From Defluviitaleaceae bacterium (GTDB lineage Bacteria; Bacillota; Clostridia; Lachnospirales; WQUN01), in the NCBI GenBank assembly GCA_009783395.1, contig WRHA01000359.1, positions 1-14,716 of the forward strand: 14,716 nucleotides of DNA, read 5' to 3'. Below are positions 8,649-14,716 of the stretch, one piece after another; the first letter of the stretch is position 1; each line of letters starts with the position of its first letter. The position numbers and the translations under genes were made by a program. The notes beneath the pieces are model-generated. The model was given only the letters and a program-made list of their open reading frames with translations, did not search any database and was not told where the DNA came from.

Positions 8649-10478
8649 TTAGGCGAGATATTTTTCTTGTTGATATTGGAATAATTCTGCGTAAAGGTGT
8701 TTGTTTCTCAATAACTCCTCTTGAGTTCCATCTTCCACTACACGACCTTTTTCAAGTACAATAATCCTATCGGCAAGTGCAACATTTGACAAACGGTGTG
8801 AAGTGAATATCGTAAGTTTGCCGTCAGTCAAGTTTTCTAAATTCTTAAAAATTTCATTCTCTGCCTTTGGGTCTAAATTTGAAGAAGGCTCATCCAGTAT
8901 AAGGGCGGTGTGTTTTCGGTACAAAGCGCGAGCAAGTGCTATTTTTTGATGTTGTCCACCAGAAAGCTCAATACCCTCTGTGTCAAAGAGTCGCGTAATG
9001 CTCGTATCCAATCCCTTTGATGCTTTTTCCCATATATCCCTTGCGTATGCGGCATTAAGTGCAAGCTCTGCATTTACGTCGGCATCAGGATTTTCAGCAT
9101 CAGCAATGGTAAAGTTTTCGCGCAGTGTAAAATTATAATTGTTCATTTCTTGGAAATATACGCTGAAATTTGCCCGAAGCTCCGATAATTTATACTCGCG
9201 GATATTTACACCGTTTATATAAATCGCACCCGAGTCGGGTTCATACATACGCAATAATAATTTTATTAAAGTCGATTTCCCTGAGCCGTTAAGACCGACC
9301 AATACTACTTTTTCATCTTTACACAAAGTAAAACTTATATTGTCTAAAGCCGTTATTTTTGACCCCGGATAAGTAAATGTTATATTTTTCAGAACAATGC
9401 TATTTACTTGCGAAAGGAGTTTGTTCCCCGTATCTTCTACACGGTTTTTGAAAGTATCAAGTCGTTTGATGTTTTCTATTTTAAGTTTGTTGTCATAAAT
9501 TTGCAAAGCCGAAGACGAAAACATGTTAATTGAACTCCAAAGTTGCCCCGCAAGCCCGGTAAAAAGTGCGTAATCACCCACTGTATTTGTATTGCCAAGC
9601 ACACCAAAAGCAATGTCCACCCCAATAAGAACAACAACGATTTCCGGCAAACACTCTAAAATTCCCGTTAAGACAGAACGTTTCCTTGTCATTCCCCTGC
9701 GTTTGGAAAATAACTCTGCCCAAATACGCCGATAGCGATTCCGCAGACGTTCGCCTGCACTAAAAAGACGCATATCTTGAGCAAAAATTTTTTCCGTTGC
9801 GATGTGTTGGCAGTAATGCATTTGACGATGTTCGTTTACTTGCTCCAGGCTCAAATTGTAAAGAAGTTTTGCATATTTAGCCGCTGCTACAGAGGCAGGA
9901 ATAGCCGCCATCATCATTACTATGCCGTATATGGGATTCGCCTGAATAAGCACGGCAAAAGCTCCGATAAATGCAACGCTTGCGCTTATGCAGGAAAGTA
10001 CGTTCCATAATATGTAGCTTACCGCCATAGAATCTTGGGTCGCAGATGTCAGCCTGTCGTAATAGGCAGGGTTATCAAAATACTCCAAATCTGCGTTAAG
10101 GGAGCGAGCCATCATATCCAATGTTATTTGACCGTTAAGCATTTCAGATTGCATAGATTGGCTATATTGTACAGCAATTTGGCTTGTCCTCCGCAATAAT
10201 GCTATTCCCAACAACCCCAAAAAAAGTAGCAATAAAACCATCCGCGCATCTTCAACCATTAAATCCCCCGAAAGTAAATCCAACAAGTGTTTGCCCACAA
10301 AAGCCGCAACAATGGCTAAAAGCGGCGTGATAATATCCGCCGCTATGCGTATGATTGTGTAGAATTTAGACGATTTCCATGATAGGGATAAGCACCACGT
10401 AACGGTTGCCCAAAAGCCGGAAAGTTCTTCAAGCTTCTTTCTCAAAAACTCACACCCCGCCACACGAATATTACTCAA
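8649..10478 (-). CDS. ABC exporter, fused membrane and ATP-binding domains
   Basis: This 609-aa half-transporter probably acts as a dimer. Six membrane segments lie between about residues 38 and 325, followed by a nucleotide-binding domain with Walker A 'GLNGSGKST' (395-403), Q-loop Q443, signature 'LSGGQ' (505-509), Walker B 'LILDE' (526-530) and switch H561. It lacks an N-terminal C39 peptidase domain, so it would not remove a leader peptide itself. The reading frame opens at TTG 10478, overlapping the stop of the binding-protein gene by 8 bp. A second TTG at 10445 (residue 12) has a better-spaced GGGGTG site and may be the real start. It is the only ATPase visible in the leftward array. 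Probable role: export of the cysteine-rich peptide; a link to the importer-type genes is also possible. Confidence 0.9.
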   Translation of the reverse strand: MSNIRVAGCEFLRKKLEELSGFWATVTWCLSLSWKSSKFYTIIRIAADIITPLLAIVAAFVGKHLLDLLSGDLMVEDARMVLLLLFLGLLGIALLRRTSQIAVQYSQSMQSEMLNGQITLDMMARSLNADLEYFDNPAYYDRLTSATQDSMAVSYILWNVLSCISASVAFIGAFAVLIQANPIYGIVMMMAAIPASVAAAKYAKLLYNLSLEQVNEHRQMHYCQHIATEKIFAQDMRLFSAGERLRNRYRRIWAELFSKRRGMTRKRSVLTGILECLPEIVVVLIGVDIAFGVLGNTNTVGDYALFTGLAGQLWSSINMFSSSALQIYDNKLKIENIKRLDTFKNRVEDTGNKLLSQVNSIVLKNITFTYPGSKITALDNISFTLCKDEKVVLVGLNGSGKSTLIKLLLRMYEPDSGAIYINGVNIREYKLSELRANFSVYFQEMNNYNFTLRENFTIADAENPDADVNAELALNAAYARDIWEKASKGLDTSITRLFDTEGIELSGGQHQKIALARALYRKHTALILDEPSSNLDPKAENEIFKNLENLTDGKLTIFTSHRLSNVALADRIIVLEKGRVVEDGTQEELLRNKHLYAELFQYQQEKYLA

Positions 10479-13302
10479 TCAACCATAACGAAACCGAATT
10501 TTGCAACCGCTGGGCGAAATCCGCAGAGGTTATTACGCCCGGCAGAAACAATTCCAAATCATCTTCAAACAGGGCCTGGGGAATCATTGGGGTCAGCATT
10601 GCCATCGGTTGCTCATTTAATTCCGCAATGCGGTTAATTGCCGTTTCGATATTTTGGCTACGTTGGATGGGGTCTGCGGCACCAATGAAATCCTGAGTAC
10701 TACTGCTGCCAAAAAAACTTCCATCGTTAAGCGTGTAGGGTAAAAATACGTGATCAAAAGCACGCAGATTATGTTCGCGGAACAGGCTGCGTCGAATCGG
10801 CGTTGTAATATAGTTGTTACCCCAGCTCGGCGTACCAAAAACAGCATCCACCGCAGCACTTCCTATGGGATACGAATAACCGGTCGGCACATGTTGTAAA
10901 AACTCCCACGCCAAAGAATAATCTCCGGTTGTGGTGATGCAGAACGCCGCCCATATCGATTGCGACCATCGTATATCGTCAAGAAGCAACCGCTCTTGTT
11001 CATCGACGAGGGGGATATAGTGCGTGAAAATTGGTTCGGCAACGGGGAGAAGCGCGTTAGCCGGAGTTAGCTGCGTGTTTTCTATCATAAACGCTGAAAC
11101 CATTGATTGCTGAAGAATCCATTCTGTATTGCCGGCACCGTTCATGCCCCAGCTCTGGAAAATTTCCCCGTTATTGTCTACATTTGCGAGATTTTCAAGG
11201 AAAGTGACAAATCGTGAGTCCGTGAGATTTGCGGTACGCGCGTTAAAACCTATGAATCCGCCCATGACGGACTCAAGTGTAGATCTCGCATTCCACAATC
11301 TATTAGTGGTTGTGGCTAAAATCAAATAATCGTACTGAGGGTAGTTTTCAAGTAAATCTAAATATATTTCCATCATTTGCGCGATTGTTATGGTTTCATA
11401 TTGAGAAAACCGCATGACAATGGACTGCGGAAGCTTCGTGTTTATCCCTACATATTGGAATCCCGCGTTTGTTGGGAACAAATACAGCCCGCCCGCCATT
11501 TCAAAAGCAGAAAATATCTGTTCGAAAAAATCTGCACGGCTTGTGTGCGGGTCTGCGTCAATTAGCGAATACACGTCATGGACGAAGCCTGAACGTGCCA
11601 ACGCATGTATGTCCAAGTGTGGACTCAGCAGGAAAATATCCGGTCCTTGCCCCGCCATAAGCCGGGTTTGAAGCCGCGTGGCGCGTGCTTCGCTTTCTTC
11701 AAAATCATTCCAACTATAGTCGTCTATTTCAAGGCGAAGCATGTACGGTTCGTCGCGTTCCCACCATGCGGCGTTTACGGCATTTGCGGCTTGCTCCAAA
11801 ACCCTGCTGTGCATGTTGTTTGTGTGAATTGTTAGGGTGCGTTCGATCAGGTTTGCGTCAAGCCAAGGTTGTCCTTGTTCTTCGGCCACCTGAAATTCTT
11901 CAATGGGGCGTTCCTCGTTTAGCCATGCGGATACTTCTTCTTCGGCTTGCCGCACTGCCTCCTCAGCGGATATGTCGTTTTCCAAAAAATCAAAAAATGC
12001 TTGCATTGGAATTGGTAAAAAAGCATTCATGTTATGTGTCATCGACATTGTGCTGTATTTCTCGAGGGGTGATATTACTTGTGCTATAGCGTCGTGTCGG
12101 CTTCCCAAAAACGAACGCGGTTCGTTAAACGAAAGCACGGAGTACAGGCTTGTTTCAAGTGCGATGTTCAAATATTGCCTTGCGATGGGAATATTCGGAT
12201 TACGGAATTCTTCCGATGCGGCATCGGAAACAAGCTGCTCGATAAACGCCCACGCGAGGGTGGGATCGGCGTTTTGATTTATGCTTACATGCGTGCCGGA
12301 AAATCCGTTTAGAACTAATCGACCGCTTTCATCGGCAACGGGAATGTAATTTACAAAGAACGCGCGTTCAAAATCAAGAAAGGCTTCAAAGATATCGCTT
12401 CCGCTGAATATGAAGTTAAACAAATATCGCTCTTGTAACATTGCCATTTCATCGTCTGTGGGATTGAAAATGAAACCGGTGCCAAACCTATCGTTATTCG
12501 CAAAGGCTCGGCGGATATTTTCAAAGGTAACGGGCATCGCATCACCTAAATTCACCACTCCGGCGGCGAAATTCACGCTTCGGCTGTATTCCGCCGCAAT
12601 GATGCTAAACTCACTAAACCCATTGGCAAAAGCAAGAGCACTCCACTCCGGATGTTCTTCTGTTAAATCAAAATAAAGCTGCATTAAATCGGAAGGCCTC
12701 GCGCTCTCAAGGGAGGCAAAACGCTCTATAAACGCATTGGGCACATTCGCGTTTATTCCGATAAAATCAAAGCCGAATTGCAATGGAAATATGTATAAGC
12801 TCCCGCCTATTTCCATAGATTCCAAAGCATTGGTAAAAAAATCTTCGCGCCGGGCCGTGGGCGAGTTGTCAATCATCTCATATATGTCCGCCAAAAAGCT
12901 GTTCTCAATAAAACGGTAAAGAGGCACGGGCGTAAATCCGCCGGAAATAATATCCGGACCGGTTCCAGCCGCAAAACGTGAAAGCAAAATTTCAAAGTGG
13001 CTTTCCCAATTCGCGTCCTCGAAGTATTCAATACGTAAATCTAAATGAATGCCCTCTTGTGCCAATGTGTCTCGCAGGGCTTCCCCCGCTCGTCTAAACT
13101 GCGGCTCTTGCATCAGCGGCACAGAAAGGGAAAGCGTGTGTGTGCCTTCGACCGGTTGCATTCCTGTTCCGACAAGTCCGCTGTTTTCATTCGTTTCCGC
13201 TTCATTTTCATTGTTGCGATTCCGATCACAAGAGGAAAGCATAAAAATTACCAGGATGGTCAACAAAAACAGCTTAGTCGGTTGTGATAAACACCGGTGC
13301 AT
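10471..13302 (-). CDS. Lipoprotein with two tandem solute-binding domains
   Basis: This 943-aa surface lipoprotein is about twice the usual length of a family 1 solute-binding protein. The signal peptide ends in the lipobox 'LSSC' with Cys25 as lipid anchor, followed by an Asn/Glu-rich linker. Two homologous binding-protein units follow (about 55-465 and 487-943). Matching landmarks include 'AGTGPDI' (112-118) and 'AGQGPDI' (550-556); 'FLADIYEMID' and 'FVHDVYSLID'; 'GGSLYIFP' and 'AGGLYLFP'; and 'YIPVADE' and 'YIPLVDE'. Both units end in similar 'SAWLNE'/'SLWLIE' helices. ATG 13302 is chosen because it gives a clean signal peptide and has AAGGA at 7 nt; the 28 codons upstream in frame are not signal-like. 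Such proteins deliver ligands to MalFG-type permeases, which are encoded two genes downstream. The ligand is unknown; a peptide or glycan is possible. Confidence 0.9.
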   Translation of the reverse strand: MHRCLSQPTKLFLLTILVIFMLSSCDRNRNNENEAETNENSGLVGTGMQPVEGTHTLSLSVPLMQEPQFRRAGEALRDTLAQEGIHLDLRIEYFEDANWESHFEILLSRFAAGTGPDIISGGFTPVPLYRFIENSFLADIYEMIDNSPTARREDFFTNALESMEIGGSLYIFPLQFGFDFIGINANVPNAFIERFASLESARPSDLMQLYFDLTEEHPEWSALAFANGFSEFSIIAAEYSRSVNFAAGVVNLGDAMPVTFENIRRAFANNDRFGTGFIFNPTDDEMAMLQERYLFNFIFSGSDIFEAFLDFERAFFVNYIPVADESGRLVLNGFSGTHVSINQNADPTLAWAFIEQLVSDAASEEFRNPNIPIARQYLNIALETSLYSVLSFNEPRSFLGSRHDAIAQVISPLEKYSTMSMTHNMNAFLPIPMQAFFDFLENDISAEEAVRQAEEEVSAWLNEERPIEEFQVAEEQGQPWLDANLIERTLTIHTNNMHSRVLEQAANAVNAAWWERDEPYMLRLEIDDYSWNDFEESEARATRLQTRLMAGQGPDIFLLSPHLDIHALARSGFVHDVYSLIDADPHTSRADFFEQIFSAFEMAGGLYLFPTNAGFQYVGINTKLPQSIVMRFSQYETITIAQMMEIYLDLLENYPQYDYLILATTTNRLWNARSTLESVMGGFIGFNARTANLTDSRFVTFLENLANVDNNGEIFQSWGMNGAGNTEWILQQSMVSAFMIENTQLTPANALLPVAEPIFTHYIPLVDEQERLLLDDIRWSQSIWAAFCITTTGDYSLAWEFLQHVPTGYSYPIGSAAVDAVFGTPSWGNNYITTPIRRSLFREHNLRAFDHVFLPYTLNDGSFFGSSSTQDFIGAADPIQRSQNIETAINRIAELNEQPMAMLTPMIPQALFEDDLELFLPGVITSADFAQRLQNSVSLWLIE

Positions 13303-13425
13303 AAAATCATCCTTAAAATTAAATTCAGTGACAATCGCTCGCCTATATTCGCCGCTGTTAAAAGAGTACATTTCGTAAATTGCCAAATCGGCGCAGTATC
13401 CGCTGCTTAACTGTTCATAAGTAAG

Positions 13426-13456
13426 CGCAAGTGAGATGGACGGTGTCTCACTTGCG
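13426..13456 (-). terminator. Hairpin after the precursor gene (weak terminator or attenuator)
   Basis: A perfect 11-bp stem (13426-13436 paired with 13446-13456) with a 9-nt loop begins 15 nt after the precursor stop codon. On the minus strand it is followed by only a weak, interrupted U-rich stretch. It therefore looks more like a partial terminator or a 3'-stabilising hairpin than a full stop. Such a site would let the precursor message exceed that of the transport genes. Confidence 0.5.
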
Positions 13457-13471
13457 TCATCATATTGCCTT

Positions 13472-13675
13472 TTATGGTCGCCAGTTTACGTCATGAGCAC
13501 CCGCTCTCCTTGAGTTAAGGTTATTCATATCACCTGACATTTGTGCAACGTGAACAGCTCCTGATCCGCCGGCGCACGGGCAATCACATCCGCGGCACAT
13601 GCAGATAGCACAATTGCTCATGTATGCTTCAACCGAATTTTCTATACTTTCGAAATTCTTGACAAGCTTTTTCAT
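13472..13675 (-). CDS. Cysteine-rich RiPP precursor peptide, CLI_3235-like
   Basis: This 67-aa peptide has a charged leader (1-20; 'MKKLVKNFESIENSVEAY'), a six-cysteine block at residues 22, 25, 27, 30, 32 and 34 (pattern C-X2-C-X-C-X2-C-X-C-X-C), and a Cys-free Gly/Asn/Ala-rich tail (35-67) ending in 'DVNWRP'. The 'ENSVEAY' leader followed at once by clustered Cys matches, from memory, the CLI_3235 family of clostridial bacteriocin-like precursors (TIGR04065), whose partner maturase is the radical SAM enzyme CcpM. Thioether-type crosslinks are therefore likely but unproven. ATG 13675 is preferred over GTG 13684 because the GTG lies inside the ribosome-binding site. Two putative maturation genes lie directly upstream and transport genes downstream. 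An unmodified metal-binding peptide is the main alternative. Confidence 0.82.
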   Translation of the reverse strand: MKKLVKNFESIENSVEAYMSNCAICMCRGCDCPCAGGSGAVHVAQMSGDMNNLNSRRAGAHDVNWRP

Positions 13676-13680
13676 ATTTT

Positions 13681-13690
13681 TCACCTCCTT
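13681..13690 (-). promoter_or_regulatory. Full-consensus ribosome-binding site of the precursor
   Basis: The minus strand reads AAGGAGGTGA here, a 10-nt match to the 16S rRNA anti-Shine-Dalgarno, 5 nt before ATG 13675. It is the strongest ribosome-binding site noted in the window and fixes the precursor's start. It fits the high translation expected of a RiPP precursor. Confidence 0.8.
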
Positions 13691-13744
13691 TTATTAGGAA
13701 TTTCATACATCCTCCAAAATCTGCACAAGCATTTTATCCGTCCA

Positions 13745-14020
13745 TTATTTGCTGTTGCATGATTTTCTTTTTGCGAGCTCGTTATGTTCCAACAATACTC
13801 TATCGACAATTGCGTTGAATGAAAACGAGTAAAGGGAAGGAATAACGCTGTCCAAATTAATTGAAAATTCTTTTTCAATATCAAGAAATAACGCCGCCAT
13901 TTCGTACGCCGGTAAAAATAACGGAGCCCCCATAATATCCTTGTCAAACTCAATTTCCATATCCTTCTTATATGGAGACATAATGCGCTCTAAATTTTCT
14001 GAAATTAGCTTTTTATCCAT
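13745..14020 (-). CDS. Acyl-carrier-related protein of a peptide maturation system
   Basis: This 91-aa acidic helical protein has a carrier-protein-like pattern: 'DKDIMGAPLFLPAYEMAALF' (26-45), then 'LDIEKEFSI' (46-54, the hallmark of helix II in acyl carrier proteins), then a third helix (about 65-80). The DSL motif that carries phosphopantetheine would fall near residues 32-35, which read A-P-L-F, so the attachment serine is missing. This agrees with what I recall of TIGR04069, the acyl-carrier-related protein found beside CcpM-type Cys-rich peptides. It is probably a structural or docking partner rather than a thioester carrier. ATG 14020 is chosen over GTG 14050, which would overlap the upstream gene; a GGGGG site lies about 11 nt upstream. 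It starts 17 bp after the maturation gene and ends 69 bp before the precursor. Confidence 0.75.
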   Translation of the reverse strand: MDKKLISENLERIMSPYKKDMEIEFDKDIMGAPLFLPAYEMAALFLDIEKEFSINLDSVIPSLYSFSFNAIVDRVLLEHNELAKRKSCNSK

Positions 14021-14037
14021 AAGATTATGCGCCCCCT

Positions 14038-14716
14038 TTATAATAAACACACATTTTCCTGCAACTTCGATATTATGCTACAGTAAACATGGTCACATGA
14101 ATCCGAAGTTAGCGCGTTAAACAGATGTGGCATAAAGTTACTATCTTGATTATTCAATGTATTCAGTACATAATTGCTCTCAAGAGTTAAATAGTTAATT
14201 TCGTTAAAATTTCTGTTGTCAACATATCTTGTATTTGATGCATGAAAGAAAACATTGCTTGCGCCCATACGAAAACGCAATAATTGTTTGTTCATTTCGA
14301 AATATTCCGCATTAGGGACAACAAAGTAATAGCTCAACACTGTTATGTCCGGTTTTGCGGCATGTGTTAAAGATAACGCAGTTTCGCCAAACATCTCATA
14401 ATAGCATTTAGAAATGGGCATTATGCCACCGGGTACACCAACAATCATGACATCCGGTTTTTCAGCAATATATTTATCATAGAATATACCGTTATATAAA
14501 TGAACTTTTTGCCATAATGGCATGTCCGCTGCTCTTGGTAGCATATCAAATCCAAAAAGATAACTGTAAGATTTTGTGCCAAACTGCGAAACCTTATAAC
14601 CTTCGCGTTGAAAAGCATCCCTAAGAAGCTGTATTCAAAACAAATATTGCCATAAAAACCAACATGCCCCATAATTGAAGGTAAGCGAAAGGGGCGGTGA
14701 AAAATGGGATACGCAA
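14038..14716 (-). CDS. TIGR04066-like peptide maturation protein (5' partial, apparent frameshift)
   Basis: The gene enters from the right edge. One frame encodes a segment including 'PSIMGHVGFYGNICFEY' down to about 14631. From about 14634 another frame continues as 'QLLRDAFQREGYKVSQFG', then 'KPDVMIVGVPGGIMP' (around 14416-14460) and 'YLTLES', ending at 14038. The second frame has a TGA at 14637-14635, and the first continues into unrelated sequence. Joined, they read as one alpha/beta, Rossmann-like protein, so about one base appears to be missing near 14634. The 'EGYKVSQ...LFGF' and 'GVPGGIMP' features match my memory of TIGR04066, which co-occurs with CLI_3235-type precursors; its biochemical role is unknown to me. 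About 225 residues are visible. If no frameshift is allowed, the longest ATG-started remnant begins at 14544 (168 aa). It may be a pseudogene or a sequencing error. Confidence 0.7.

Noticed and set aside
13303..13386. Upstream in-frame extension of the solute-binding lipoprotein
   Set aside because: It would bury the signal peptide and lipobox behind 28 non-signal residues; ATG 13302 has AAGGA at normal spacing.
13629..13706. A 25-codon reading frame with GGAGG just upstream, overlapping the precursor start
   Set aside because: It is out of frame with the precursor, its spacing to GGAGG is short, and the sequence has no recognisable features. It could be a coupling mini-ORF but there is no support.
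13681..13953. Open frame of 90 codons antiphase to the acyl-carrier-related gene
   Set aside because: It is the same strand in another frame; its Trp/Arg-rich composition looks like a shadow of the carrier-protein gene.
14445..14672. 75-codon open frame beginning 'MGHVGFYGN' as an independent small gene
   Set aside because: Its first part reads naturally into the maturation protein through a frameshift, and its second part is out-of-frame sequence of that gene.
1..14716. CRISPR array, tRNA/rRNA genes, insertion sequences, attachment sites
   Set aside because: No regularly spaced direct repeats, no cloverleaf or rRNA-like sequence, and no transposase or integrase frame were seen on either strand by eye.

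Overview
The window looks like a stretch of chromosome from an anaerobic, Gram-positive-type bacterium, most likely a member of the Clostridia (Bacillota). The basis is the [FeFe]-hydrogenase-type sensor, a lipobox lipoprotein serving as solute-binding protein, strong AGGAGG-type ribosome-binding sites, and a peptide-maturation gene set known to me mainly from clostridial genomes. No rRNA, tRNA, CRISPR array, transposase or integrase was seen. All family assignments come from reading motifs and from memory of families; no database search was run.

Region A (1-4413) is a signalling block. A response-regulator receiver gene, cut by the left edge, runs leftward. Diverging from it is a two-gene operon whose reading frames overlap by 4 bp. 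The first gene encodes a cytosolic sensor: two ferredoxin clusters, a catalytic-type [FeFe]-hydrogenase domain with an altered L1 motif, a further 4Fe-4S domain and a short chemoreceptor hairpin. The second encodes a soluble hybrid histidine kinase (REC-HisKA-HATPase-REC-Hpt). Good sigma-70-type promoters can be placed on both sides of the divergent gap, and a perfect 39-nt palindrome sits between them. The natural reading is a redox- or H2-responsive phosphorelay.

Region B (4400-14716) is one long leftward gene array that looks like a ribosomally made peptide (RiPP) locus. In transcription order it holds: (1) a TIGR04066-like peptide maturation protein, cut by the right edge and apparently frameshifted; (2) an acyl-carrier-related small protein lacking the phosphopantetheine serine; (3) a 67-aa precursor with a C-X2-C-X-C-X2-C-X-C-X-C block and a CLI_3235-like leader; (4) a 943-aa lipoprotein made of two tandem solute-binding domains; (5) a full ABC exporter; (6, 7) two MalF/MalG-type importer permeases; (8) an HlyD-like adaptor; (9) a MacB/FtsX-like membrane protein. 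A hairpin separates the precursor from the transport genes, which are otherwise tightly packed or overlapping.

The most noteworthy point is the pairing of a cysteine-rich, probably radical-SAM-modified peptide with both an export machine (exporter, HlyD and MacB-like proteins) and a sugar-importer-type binding protein and permease pair that has no ATPase of its own in view. The expected radical SAM maturase (CcpM type) is not in the window and may lie past the right edge. The two regions converge and overlap by 14 bp at 4400-4413. Nothing in the sequence directly links the hydrogenase sensor to the peptide locus.
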